From Candidatus Brockarchaeota archaeon (GTDB taxonomy: Archaea; Thermoproteota; EX4484-205; DTQO01), in NCBI GenBank assembly GCA_017601265.1, contig JAFNJA010000005.1, positions 1 to 33,013 on the forward strand: a DNA stretch of 33,013 bases, read 5' to 3'. This document shows positions 16,621 to 24,219 of the stretch, one piece after another. Under the pieces are notes generated by a model, which was not told the DNA's origin, made no database searches, and saw only the letters and a list, made by a program, of their open reading frames with translations. Made by a program: the position numbers and the translations under genes. Numbering within the stretch: position 1 is the stretch's first letter; each line of letters opens with the position of its first letter.

Positions 16621-17595
16621 TCACAAAGGCAGCCTCGTCCCGATTCCTTTCGAAACCGCCTTGCGGTACAGCCTGATCGCTGTTGCCACGTCCTCTATCG
16701 CCAAGCCCAGGTTGGCGCACACTATCCTTTGCGCCTCGTCCTCCCTTCCGGCGACCCTCCCAGCCAGAAGATCCCCGAGGTCGCCGATCGGTTCGGGAAC
16801 ATTCTTGAAGTAGCCGGAATTCCTGTAGTACCTGAACTGCTCGAGGTCGTCGGTGAAGAACTTGTCCGCCGCCCTGAAAGCTCCCGGGGTGACGTAAGAA
16901 TCGAAATCAAGCGTGCAGACGAAGCTGCCGGGCGACAGCCACCCTTCCTCTATCGTGGGCTTCGGCTCCTTAAGTATCGGCCCAGCCGTAACGACGATGT
17001 CCGCTCCCTCGACCGCGTCCCTCGGGTTGGAAACCGCCTTCACGGAAACGCCTATCGGGGCCATCTCCCTCGCGTACTTCTCGGCCTTCTCCGGCAGGAT
17101 GTCGTAAGCCCTCACTTCCACCATCGCTGGGAAGAACGCCTTCAGGGCCGCGAGGTTGCTCCTTCCCTGGACGCCGCAACCGAGGACTCCTAGTGTCTTG
17201 GAATCGGCCTTGGCCAGGTGCTTGGCCGCAACCGACGTGGCCGCGCCCGTCCTTACCGCCGTTATCCACGTGCAGTCCATCACGGCGATCGGGACGCCGG
17301 TCTCAACGTCGTTGAGCACGAGCAGTCCCGTGACGTAAGGCAACCCCTTCCTGTAGTTCTCCGGATACCCCCCAACCCACTTTATTCCCGCTGCCCCCAG
17401 CTCTGGTATGTATGCGGGCATGGCGTGTATGAAAGCGTCGGGCCGCGTGTGTATCCCGGGCTTCGGAGGCATCTCCACCCTTCCAAGCGCCTTCTGGAGT
17501 ATCGCTTCTTGGACGGCTTGCGCGACCTCTTCGATGCCCATTCCGACTTCCTCGATGTCCTTCCTAGAAAGGTAAAGGATCTCCCTGCCCTGCAT
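16621..17595 (-). CDS. Ornithine cyclodeaminase/mu-crystallin family protein (archaeal alanine dehydrogenase-like)
   Basis: A 324-residue NAD(P)-dependent enzyme. Family features are IKWVGGYPENY (substrate Lys), MDCTWITAVRTGAATSVAAKHLA, the Rossmann loop LGVLGCGVQGRSN and EPIGDLGDLLAG with the catalytic-type Asp. The family includes ornithine cyclodeaminase, archaeal alanine dehydrogenase and ketimine reductases, so the substrate is not decided. The ATG at 17595 gives a normal-length protein. However, the only good TATA box (17672-17682) predicts transcription starting near 17651, beside an ATG at 17647 whose frame is one base off; see findings. It is convergent with the nucleotidyltransferase gene. 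Confidence 0.88.
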   Translation of the reverse strand: MQGREILYLSRKDIEEVGMGIEEVAQAVQEAILQKALGRVEMPPKPGIHTRPDAFIHAMPAYIPELGAAGIKWVGGYPENYRKGLPYVTGLLVLNDVETGVPIAVMDCTWITAVRTGAATSVAAKHLAKADSKTLGVLGCGVQGRSNLAALKAFFPAMVEVRAYDILPEKAEKYAREMAPIGVSVKAVSNPRDAVEGADIVVTAGPILKEPKPTIEEGWLSPGSFVCTLDFDSYVTPGAFRAADKFFTDDLEQFRYYRNSGYFKNVPEPIGDLGDLLAGRVAGREDEAQRIVCANLGLAIEDVATAIRLYRKAVSKGIGTRLPL

Positions 17596-17654
17596 TCCCG
17601 AATACCTTGCGCACCACGTCCGGGGCCGAGTAGATGAATCTTGGCATCGCCCGC

Positions 17655-17670
17655 GCCTGGCGTGCCAGGC
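17655..17670. promoter_or_regulatory. Perfect inverted repeat, candidate operator for the OCD-family gene
   Basis: GCCTGGC-GT-GCCAGGC is a perfect palindrome with 7-base arms. It sits between the TATA-like box and the predicted transcription start. A dimeric regulator bound here would block preinitiation-complex assembly, so a repressor site is a reasonable inference. Confidence 0.5.
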
Positions 17671-17671
17671 G

Positions 17672-17682
17672 GCTTATTTTGG
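17672..17682 (-). promoter_or_regulatory. TATA-like box for the OCD-family gene
   Basis: Minus-strand CCAAAATAAGC is centred near 17677, placing transcription start near 17651. Confidence 0.45.
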
Positions 17683-17728
17683 TCGGCCGTCCTGCTTTTC
17701 GAGCCGGTCGCTGCAAAGTTCGCTTCGT

Positions 17729-18214
17729 TCAGGCTAGGTGGCCGAGTTGCGCCCTGTCGAAGTCCCTCACGATCTCGAATTCCCCGGTGAACCTGCTTTT
17801 TACGCCGGCGAACTCCGGAAAGAACGCCAACGGGCCTGGGGGGGAGCACATCCTCGCCGACGCGTGGCTTTCCCCGAACGACTTCCTCGCGACGTTCAGC
17901 GCGATCCGCCTCGCCTCCGCTTCGTCGACGTAGCCCAGCGAGTGGAGGTACTCGTGGAGGAGGACGCTGTAGACGAAAGCGTTCTTCTCCCTCCGCGTCC
18001 TGGGGCTTTTCTCGACCGCTTCCAGCAGAGCCTTGTTGACCACTATCGAATTCGAACCCACTTGGTGGAAAGCCCCGACGTTGGCGGGAAGGTTTGCGAG
18101 GTAGAGGGACAGCCCCGCCCTGCGCCTCCCAATTACTTGGTAGACGGACCTCTTCACGATCTCGAAGACATCCCCGAAGTCCTTGCACCTGTCCAGCTCT
18201 TCGGCCAGCGCCAA
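17729..18214 (-). CDS. Putative small HExxH zinc metalloprotease
   Basis: A 161-residue protein with a zinc-protease motif, LLHEYLHSLGYVDEAEARR, around residues 85-105: HEYLH is HExxH, with a downstream acidic cluster as candidate third ligand. The N-terminal half contains an ordered alpha/beta segment (SIVVNKALLEAVEKS) that would form the edge strand of a minimal gluzincin or metzincin-like fold. No signal peptide or membrane segment is present, so it acts in the cytoplasm. It starts with TTG after a GGGGAGG ribosome site. It is the third gene of an apparent Cdc48 / winged-helix / protease operon, 24 bases after the winged-helix gene. Specific family not recognised. Confidence 0.72.
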   Translation of the reverse strand: MALAEELDRCKDFGDVFEIVKRSVYQVIGRRRAGLSLYLANLPANVGAFHQVGSNSIVVNKALLEAVEKSPRTRREKNAFVYSVLLHEYLHSLGYVDEAEARRIALNVARKSFGESHASARMCSPPGPLAFFPEFAGVKSRFTGEFEIVRDFDRAQLGHLA

Positions 18215-18238
18215 TCCGAACCCCTCCCCGAAGCGCGG

Positions 18239-18661
18239 TCAACCGCCCCTCCTGAGCTCCCTTTCGATCTCTTCCATCACCCTGCGCGTCGCCGCGCACA
18301 TCAGGATGCTGGCGAACCCGAGCCGCGAAAGCCTGTAGTGGACGTTCCGGGGGTGCCTCTCCACCCTCTCAACCAAATCGTTCTTGATCATCTTCTGCAA
18401 GGCGTCGTAGATTATCTTCTGGTTGGCGTCAAGCTCCTCCATCAGGTCCGTGAACCTCGGATCCGATCTCTTGGTTATCTCGCAGAGCATCTTGATCCTC
18501 GTCCTGTTCGAGTAGAGGTCGTGGAGAGCCTCTATTTCGCCTATCTCCTCCTCTATCTCCTCCATCTCCTCTTCGAGCCTTTTTTGGTCCCAGTCGTGCA
18601 TCCCGAGTGGCATCTCGAAGATGACCTTGTCGTCCTTTACCAGCTGGAGCTTCAGTCCCAT
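18239..18661 (-). CDS. Winged-helix (ArsR-like) DNA-binding protein with N-terminal coiled coil
   Basis: A 140-residue protein. Residues 1-20 form a short beta-rich start (GLKLQLVKDDKVIFEM). Residues ~25-50 are an acidic coiled coil (RLEEEMEEIEEEIGEIEAL). Residues ~52-112 form a winged helix typical of archaeal ArsR-like regulators (NRTRIKMLCEITKRSDPRFTDLMEEL... with wing NDLVERVERHPRNVHYRLS). The C-terminal helix may dimerise. It probably regulates its own operon or a stress response. Its gene follows cdc48 by 10 bases on the same strand and precedes the HExxH protease gene by 24 bases. Confidence 0.82.
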   Translation of the reverse strand: MGLKLQLVKDDKVIFEMPLGMHDWDQKRLEEEMEEIEEEIGEIEALHDLYSNRTRIKMLCEITKRSDPRFTDLMEELDANQKIIYDALQKMIKNDLVERVERHPRNVHYRLSRLGFASILMCAATRRVMEEIERELRRGG

Positions 18662-18671
18662 CTTTCTCGAC

Positions 18672-20918
18672 CTAGACCAGCTCGACCGTTTTGAGCGCTT
18701 CGGTCCTGCCCTTCTTGGCCGTTTGCCCGATCATCGCTTCGTACCTCGCCCTTTCCTGCGGCGTCGAGACCCTCACCTTGCTCATCGCCTGCTCGATGTG
18801 CCTCAAAGATATCTTTAGGCTTCCCAGGTTTTCTTTCGCGTTTTCCGGAGTCCCAGACCGAGCCAGCAGCTCCCTTATCGCAAGGAGGCCCGCCTCGTTG
18901 CACACCTCCTCGATGTCAGCCCCGCTGTACCCGTCCATCCTCTTCGCGAGCTCCGAGATGTCAACGTCGACGTCGAGGGGCTTGTTCCTCAAATGTATCC
19001 TCAGGATCTCTTTCCTGGACTCGAGGTCCGGCCAACCCGTCGTGAGCACCTTGTCGAACCTGCCCGCCCTGAGCAGGGCCGGATCTATCATGTCCGGCCT
19101 GTTCGTCGCCCCTATGACAACCACGCCCCTCAGCGATTCCAGGCCGTCCAGCTCCGTCAGGAGCTGGCTTATGACGCGCTCCGTGACGCCGGAATCTCCG
19201 AACCGCGATCCCCTCGTGGGAGCTATCGCGTCTATCTCGTCGAAGAAGATTATGCAGGGCGAGGCCTGCCTCGCCTTCCTGAAGATCTCCCTCACGCCCC
19301 TCTCGCTCTCGCCCACCCACTTGGAGAGGAGCTCGGGCCCCTTGACCGAGATGAAGTTCGCCTCCGACTCGGTCGCGAGCGCCTTCGCGAGCAGGGTCTT
19401 GCCCGTTCCGGGCGGGCCGTAGATCAGTATCCCCTTCGGTTGCCTTATGCCCGCCTCTTTGAAGAGCTCCGGGTACTTCAAAGGCCACTCTATCGAGGAG
19501 ACGAGCTCTTGCTTGACCGCGTCCAAACCGCCGATGTCCGACCAACGGACGTTCGGGGACTCGATCATCACCTCCCTCATCGCCGAAGGTTCGACCTCCT
19601 TCAGGGCTTCTTCGAAGTCCCGCATCTGGACCACGATCTTGTTCAAAACCTCGGCCGGGATGCTTTCAACCTCCAGGTCGAGCTCCGGTAAAACCCTCCT
19701 AAGGGAGCGCATCGCAGCCTCCTTCGCCAGGGCCTCCAAGTCCGCGCCGACGAAGCCGTGCGTTATGTCTGCCAGCCTCTTCAGGTCGACGTCCTTGCCA
19801 AGCGGCATGCCCCTCGTGTGGATCTGCAGTATCTCGAGCCTTCCAGCCTTGTCGGGAATCCCTATTTCGATCTCCCTGTCGAACCTGCCCGGCCTCCTGA
19901 GAGCGGGATCGAGGGCGTTGACCCTGTTCGTGGCCCCGATCACGACGACCTTTCCCCTCGCTTGCAGGCCGTCCATCAGCGCGAGCAGCTGCGCCACGAC
20001 CCGCTTCTCGACCTCCCCCGTGACCTCCTCCCTCTTGGGCGCTATGCTGTCAAGCTCGTCGATGAAGATTATGCTGGGGGCGTTCTCCTCAGCCTCCTTG
20101 AAGATCTCCCTGAGCCTCTGCTCGCTCTCCCCGTAGTACTTGCTCATGACCTCCGGGCCGCTTATGCTTATGAAGTGCGCGTTCGTCTCGTTGGCAACGG
20201 CTTTGGCGAGTAAAGTCTTGCCCGTTCCGGGCGGCCCGTGCAGCAGCACCCCCTTGGGCGCCTCGACGCCCAGCCTCTCGAAAAGCTCGGGGTGCCTCAG
20301 CGGGAGCTCCACCATCTCCCTGACCTTCTGTATCGCGTCCCTCAGGCCCCCTATGTCCTCGTACGTTATCCTCGGAACCGCCCTCGCCGTCGCCGCGTAG
20401 ACCTTCTCGCTGATCTTCATGACCGTGTCCTCGTTCACTATGACGGCGTCCGCCAAAGGCTGGTAGGCGGTCACGACGAGGTTTATGGCCCTGCCCATGA
20501 TCCTCACGGGGACGGAGTCCCCTTTCGCTATTATCCTTCCGGTGAGCATGTTCTTCACGTATTCCTCCCCGCCGACTATCCTCAGGGGTTCGGTGGGGGC
20601 CAGCGTGACGCTTTGCGCGTACTTCGCCGATATCTTCCTGATCCTGACCTTGTCGTCGATGCTCACGCCCGCGTTTTCCCTGATGTAGCCGTCTATCCTG
20701 ATCAAACCCTTGCCGGCGTCCCTCGGGTGGGCGGTCCAGCAGAGGGCGAAGGTGCGCCGCTTGCCGAAGATCTCGATCGCGTCGCCCGCCGATATCTTGA
20801 GCCTCTCGGCGACCTCGGGATCGATCCTCGCTATGCCCCGGCCGACGTCTATCGATATGGCCTCGGAGACCCTCAAAATCGCGTGGGGCGCTCCTTTCCT
20901 ATCGTACCCCTCGCTCAC
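18672..20918 (-). CDS. cdc48: Cdc48/VCP (VAT-like) AAA+ ATPase
   Basis: A 748-residue double-AAA unfoldase. Order of domains: N-terminal double-psi barrel and CDC48_2 region (residues 1-~180), D1 AAA (Walker A GPPGTGKTLLAKA near residue 228, Walker B IIFIDELDSIAP), and D2 AAA (Walker A GPPGTGKTLLAKA near 500, Walker B IIFFDEIDAIAPTRG). Arginine fingers occur in ALRRPGRFDREIE and ALLRAGRFDK. It segregates and unfolds proteins, feeding the archaeal 20S proteasome. The C-terminus ends LKTVELV, without the HbYX motif that docks to the proteasome. GTG start at 20918 with a TATA-like box 25 bases upstream, so the mRNA is leaderless. It heads an operon with a winged-helix regulator and a metalloprotease. 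Confidence 0.97.
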   Translation of the reverse strand: MSEGYDRKGAPHAILRVSEAISIDVGRGIARIDPEVAERLKISAGDAIEIFGKRRTFALCWTAHPRDAGKGLIRIDGYIRENAGVSIDDKVRIRKISAKYAQSVTLAPTEPLRIVGGEEYVKNMLTGRIIAKGDSVPVRIMGRAINLVVTAYQPLADAVIVNEDTVMKISEKVYAATARAVPRITYEDIGGLRDAIQKVREMVELPLRHPELFERLGVEAPKGVLLHGPPGTGKTLLAKAVANETNAHFISISGPEVMSKYYGESEQRLREIFKEAEENAPSIIFIDELDSIAPKREEVTGEVEKRVVAQLLALMDGLQARGKVVVIGATNRVNALDPALRRPGRFDREIEIGIPDKAGRLEILQIHTRGMPLGKDVDLKRLADITHGFVGADLEALAKEAAMRSLRRVLPELDLEVESIPAEVLNKIVVQMRDFEEALKEVEPSAMREVMIESPNVRWSDIGGLDAVKQELVSSIEWPLKYPELFKEAGIRQPKGILIYGPPGTGKTLLAKALATESEANFISVKGPELLSKWVGESERGVREIFRKARQASPCIIFFDEIDAIAPTRGSRFGDSGVTERVISQLLTELDGLESLRGVVVIGATNRPDMIDPALLRAGRFDKVLTTGWPDLESRKEILRIHLRNKPLDVDVDISELAKRMDGYSGADIEEVCNEAGLLAIRELLARSGTPENAKENLGSLKISLRHIEQAMSKVRVSTPQERARYEAMIGQTAKKGRTEALKTVELV

Positions 20919-20933
20919 GACCGTTTCCTCCGA

Positions 20934-20945
20934 AAGTTTTTATGC
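20934..20945 (-). promoter_or_regulatory. TATA-like box for the cdc48 operon
   Basis: Minus-strand GGCATAAAAACT is centred about 23-25 bases before the GTG at 20918, the spacing of a leaderless archaeal mRNA. The rest of the interval to 21066 is A/T-rich and holds a second symmetric TATA-like CCTATATATGG at 21029-21041, with no gene I can identify. Confidence 0.5.
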
Positions 20946-21066
20946 CTTCCTTGCTGAATGAAGTAGCAACGCCAGGTTTTAACTTTATCTGAAACGCGGT
21001 CCGCAACCCTTTAGCAGCCTCTAGGCGCCCATATATAGGTAATTGGGACTTTTTATTATTGGAAAC

Positions 21067-22413
21067 CTAAAGGTTTTTCTTTACCAAGCCTGCGAAAAAT
21101 TCCATCCTGGATTCGGCTTCTTCCTCGCTCCTCGCCTCGGATAGGACGCGCACCAAGGGCTCGGTTGCCGAAGGCCTGACCAGGACCCACCAGCCGCTGC
21201 CGGAAACCCTTACGTCGTCCAGCACGTCCACCGCGCCCACCCGTTTGGCTTCCGCCTCGACCTTCGATAAGATCCTTTTCGCCTTCTCAGCCGGGCAGCG
21301 TACGCTCTCCTTCCTCAGGTGGAAGCGAGGGTATCGCTTCACGATTCTGGAGAGGCTTTCCCTCTCCCTCTTGAGCAAGCCCGACAGGAGGGCGAGGGCC
21401 AACGCGCCGTCCCTGGCAAGTTCGAACTCCGGCATAACAACGCCACCGCTGCTGCCCTCCCCGCCAATCTCCGATCCGACTTCTAGCATCGCCGACGCCA
21501 CGTTCCTTTCGCCCACGCCCGCCCTGATGATCGGGACGGAATGGTCCTGGCAGATCCGGTCAAGCAGCATCGAGGTCGCCCTGTTCACGACGACCGGGCA
21601 CTTGCGGAGGGAAAGGTAGTAGTCCACGGCCAATGCTAGGGTGTAGTCCTCCCTCAAGACCTCGCCGTCGTCCGTTACCAGGACGACCCTGTCCCCGTCG
21701 CAATCGAACCCGGCGCCAACGTCCGAGCCGGATCTCAATACCTCTTCGCGAAGTTCCGAGAGGTTTTCTGGGAGCGGCTCTATCGGCCTCTTGAAGGAAC
21801 CGTCCATCTCCCCGTTCAAAACCTCGGTCCTGCATCCCAGGCCTTCAAGCACCCGGGGTACGGCCAACGCGGAAGGGCCGTTCCCGGCGTCTATGACGAA
21901 CCTTAGCGCGCACTCCCTCGCGCCTAGGCCAAAGGCCAAGGAAATCGAATCCCTTACGTACGCCTCGAGGAGCCCCTTGTCTTCCTTAACCCGGGCAACG
22001 GAGTTCCGGGCTTCCCCTGCAGCCCTCGAGGGCGCGGCCCGCGCCTCCTCAGCGAGCTCCCTGAGCCTGGGCCCTTCCATGATCAGGCCTTCTCCAGTGA
22101 AGATCTTGATCCCGTTCCATTCAGGGGGGTTGTGGCTCGCGGTGACCATCACGGACGTGGAGACGTAGCGCTTCCTGACCGCGTGGGCCAAAACGGGCAC
22201 GGTGCAAAGCCCGGCGTAGGTGATCGAGGCCCTCGATTCAACCATGCCTTCCAGCAGCGCCGAGCAGATCGCTTGGCCGCTAGGCCTCGAGTCCCTCCCC
22301 AGGGCGACGGCGCCGGGAAGGCGGCTTCCCACGAGGCGGCCCAAGTTGGAGAAGAAAGCCTTCTCCTCCGCGGGTTTGAACACTCCCCTTATGCCTGACG
22401 CGGAAACTATCAA
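21067..22413 (-). CDS. Phosphohexomutase (phosphoglucosamine/phosphoglucomutase-phosphomannomutase family)
   Basis: A 448-residue alpha-D-phosphohexomutase. Four active-site loops are visible: the phosphoserine loop TASHNPPEWNG, the metal loop FDCDGDRVV, the sugar loop GGEGSSGGVVMPE and the phosphate loop RPSATEPLVRV near the C-terminus. Archaeal members of this type (GlmM-like) interconvert glucosamine-6-P/1-P and often glucose or mannose phosphates, feeding UDP-GlcNAc and glycan precursors. The sugar loop GEGSSG differs from the common GEESGH and GEENGG forms, so specificity is uncertain. TTG start at 22413 follows a GGAGGAGG ribosome site (near 22423-22430) and a TATA-like box at 22447-22456. 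Confidence 0.9.
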   Translation of the reverse strand: MIVSASGIRGVFKPAEEKAFFSNLGRLVGSRLPGAVALGRDSRPSGQAICSALLEGMVESRASITYAGLCTVPVLAHAVRKRYVSTSVMVTASHNPPEWNGIKIFTGEGLIMEGPRLRELAEEARAAPSRAAGEARNSVARVKEDKGLLEAYVRDSISLAFGLGARECALRFVIDAGNGPSALAVPRVLEGLGCRTEVLNGEMDGSFKRPIEPLPENLSELREEVLRSGSDVGAGFDCDGDRVVLVTDDGEVLREDYTLALAVDYYLSLRKCPVVVNRATSMLLDRICQDHSVPIIRAGVGERNVASAMLEVGSEIGGEGSSGGVVMPEFELARDGALALALLSGLLKRERESLSRIVKRYPRFHLRKESVRCPAEKAKRILSKVEAEAKRVGAVDVLDDVRVSGSGWWVLVRPSATEPLVRVLSEARSEEEAESRMEFFAGLVKKNL

Positions 22414-22446
22414 GATTCCGCCTCCTCCTCGAGCGAAGGACGCAAG

Positions 22447-22456
22447 GATAAAGCTT
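22447..22456 (-). promoter_or_regulatory. TATA-like box for the phosphohexomutase
   Basis: Minus-strand AGCTTTATCC lies about 37 bases before the TTG start. Just upstream, 22454-22459 and 22468-22473 (CTTGGC/GCCAAG) form a short inverted repeat that could be a regulator site. Confidence 0.4.
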
Positions 22457-22504
22457 GGCCGATCGGCGCCAAGCCGGTCGGTTCCGGGGAGCCCGATCCA
22501 ACGG

Positions 22505-23428
22505 CTAAAGCTTCTTGTAAAGTATCCAGTAGTTCCTGACGCCCCTTATCAGCGGCACGCGGGAGAAGAAGGAGAAATAGGATCCGCAAGGTATCGTGGC
22601 GCTCTTCCTCCCGTCCTCCCTCATGTTGGCAAGGGACTTGAAAAGCAGGACGGAACCGATTCCCTTCCTCCTCTCGCCCTCGACGACGCCGATCGGGCCG
22701 AACCAATCGAGCTCCAAGGCGCTGTAAGCGGCGAAACCAACCGTCTTGCCTTCCTTCGAGGCGAGCAAAACTGAGGGCGGGCTGTGCCTGAAGGCCTCAG
22801 AGACTTCGTGGGACCAAAGCGGGCCAAAGTTGGAATGGACCCATTCGGCCACCTCTTCCTTCTTGTCCTGCGAAGCGGTCGAGAAAGCGTACCCTTCCTT
22901 GGCGAGGTTGACCTCCCGCTCCAAAACGAGCGAAGGCGTCCTCAACCCTGCCAAGCACACTTCGCACTCGAGGCTCTCGCTGACCTTGCCGTAGCCGTGG
23001 TCGTAGAAGAACCTGATGAGGCCCTGGTACCTGACGTCGACGCCGGGCCAGAAGTACCAGCCTGCGAAATCGGAAACTCGGACGTCCTTCGCGCCCCTGG
23101 ATTTCAGGCCTTTTTCCACGTAAAGCAAAAGCCGGTCGGCAAGGCCGGTCCCTCCGTACCTCGGGTTGACGGCCGCCAGCTTGATCCAACCGTGCTCGTT
23201 GCCCGCCATCTCCTGGGGCGCTTTGGACCTTATGGCCCCGATCACGATCCCAACGGGCTCGCCTTCGTCGAGCGCGACGATGGTCAACTTCGGATCGAAG
23301 TTCGGATCGAGGATCGTGCACCTGCTTACGGTCCAAGGGGTCACGGCCTCGAATTCTAGCGACCTGTTCACGAGCTTTGCAACCTTGGCGACCAGGCCCT
23401 CGGTAAGGGGCGAGTACTCCATGAGCAT
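22505..23428 (-). CDS. Tandem GNAT-domain acetyltransferase
   Basis: A 307-residue protein with two GNAT folds. The first (residues ~1-150) has the acetyl-CoA-loop region IKLAAVNPRYGGTGLADRLLLYVE. The second (~165-307) has FGPIGVVEGERRKGIGSVLLFKSL, with the canonical Q/RxxGxG-type RRKGIG. Double-GNAT proteins include mycothiol synthase-like and antibiotic-modifying enzymes, but no specific match is recognised. The first domain's loop (RYGGTG) also keeps a usable glycine pattern, so both halves may bind acetyl-CoA. ATG at 23428 sits about 27 bases after a TATA-like box, so it is probably leaderless. The phosphohexomutase lies 91 bases downstream with its own promoter. Confidence 0.83.
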   Translation of the reverse strand: MLMEYSPLTEGLVAKVAKLVNRSLEFEAVTPWTVSRCTILDPNFDPKLTIVALDEGEPVGIVIGAIRSKAPQEMAGNEHGWIKLAAVNPRYGGTGLADRLLLYVEKGLKSRGAKDVRVSDFAGWYFWPGVDVRYQGLIRFFYDHGYGKVSESLECEVCLAGLRTPSLVLEREVNLAKEGYAFSTASQDKKEEVAEWVHSNFGPLWSHEVSEAFRHSPPSVLLASKEGKTVGFAAYSALELDWFGPIGVVEGERRKGIGSVLLFKSLANMREDGRKSATIPCGSYFSFFSRVPLIRGVRNYWILYKKL

Positions 23429-23450
23429 TTCTAAATGGGAAAACCGCCCA

Positions 23451-23460
23451 CAAGCTTATC
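23451..23460 (-). promoter_or_regulatory. TATA-like box for the double-GNAT gene
   Basis: Minus-strand GATAAGCTTG is centred 27 bases before the ATG at 23428. A separate plus-strand box (AGCTTTTATG, 23483-23492) serves the divergent gene at 23519. Confidence 0.4.
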
Positions 23461-23518
23461 TGCATTTCCTAGCGATGCGCCAAGCTTTTATGGAAGCGGC
23501 TCGTTCCGAGCCCCCGGC

Positions 23519-23959
23519 TTGAAGCGGAAGAAAGAACCGGACGCGATGAAGAAGAAATTCGCCGAAATCTTCATGGCCATCTACGCGAAGGATAACGCGA
23601 AAGCGGGCAGGATGCTTGAATGTCTGAAGCTCGACAGGGCGGACAAATACGCGCAGGCGTACGCGGACTCTGTCGCGGCGATGCTTAAGGCGAGGGAGGC
23701 CAACGGAGGCAGGTACTTCATCTCGAGCATCGGAGAAACGAGGCAGGATTTCGTGAAGGCCAGGGAGCTCCTGCAGGAAACGAGGAGGGCGCACGTTTTG
23801 GGCGAGGCGGATGCCGGCTACATTGCCGCCTGGCTGGATTACCTCGAAACCGTCATAGAATCCGGCCGCCTGCCGAGCAGGAGGGAATCAGACGGCGAAG
23901 GAAGAAAGGAGTATCCAGGTGAAGAGCCAGGAGAAGAAGAAACCTCCGATTCCCTTTAG
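23519..23959 (+). CDS. Hypothetical helical protein (146 aa)
   Basis: A soluble, highly charged, mostly alpha-helical protein. Its core (KKKFAEIFMAIYAKDNAKAG, then KYAQAYADSVAAMLKAREA and RQDFVKARELLQETRRAHVL) looks like antiparallel helices of a TPR-like or helical-bundle type. The last ~25 residues are Glu/Gly-rich and probably disordered. I do not recognise a family. TTG at 23519 is chosen because a TATA-like box at 23483-23492 puts transcription start near 23514; ATG at 23546 is an alternative. Its 3' end overlaps the convergent membrane-protein gene by 72 bases. Confidence 0.65.
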   Translation: MKRKKEPDAMKKKFAEIFMAIYAKDNAKAGRMLECLKLDRADKYAQAYADSVAAMLKAREANGGRYFISSIGETRQDFVKARELLQETRRAHVLGEADAGYIAAWLDYLETVIESGRLPSRRESDGEGRKEYPGEEPGEEETSDSL

Positions 23960-24178
23960 GTAAAGCTGGCTTTCGCCTCCCACGTCCTCCGGCGCTATCT
24001 TGAACACGAGCCTAAAGACGTAGTACGTGGCAAGGTAGATGACCAGCGCTATGGAGATGGGCGTGAAAGAGCCAGGGACGCCCCGCCAAAAAAAGAAGAA
24101 TATAAGCCCCAAGGCGGTCCCTGCCGCCACCCTCCCCCAGTAAACCACTGAATCAGCCTTAAACCTGCCGCTCTCCAT
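23888..24178 (-). CDS. Small three-helix membrane protein (possibly EMC6/Rab5-interacting-like)
   Basis: A 96-residue protein with three predicted membrane segments (about residues 14-31, 37-57 and 73-92). Between the second and third is the loop FKIAPEDVGGESQLYLKGIGG. The pattern of two helices, a G-rich loop with KGIG and a last aromatic helix (FFFSWLFTWILL) recalls archaeal EMC6-like/Rab5-interacting small proteins of the membrane-insertase complex. That resemblance is from memory and weak. ATG at 24178 is chosen; an upstream in-frame start at 24220 would run into the divergent NFACT gene. The 3' end overlaps the convergent gene at 23519-23959. Confidence 0.6.
   Translation of the reverse strand: MESGRFKADSVVYWGRVAAGTALGLIFFFFWRGVPGSFTPISIALVIYLATYYVFRLVFKIAPEDVGGESQLYLKGIGGFFFSWLFTWILLSSFAV
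24157..24165 (+). promoter_or_regulatory. TATA-like box for the NFACT gene
   Basis: CCTTAAACC is centred near 24161, predicting transcription start near 24187. This excludes the GTG at 24181 and favours ATG at 24220. The box lies inside the start of the divergent membrane-protein gene. Confidence 0.4.
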
Positions 24179-24219
24179 GGGTGCGCACCTGCGAAGGGTG
24201 GTCGGAAATCCAGTCCGCA

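Noticed and set aside
20946..21066. A/T-rich gap with a symmetric TATA-like CCTATATATGG and an AAACCTAAAGGTTT palindrome; possible small RNA or C/D guide RNA
   Set aside because: No convincing C/D boxes, no tRNA fold, and the palindrome overlaps the phosphohexomutase stop; too weak to call a gene.
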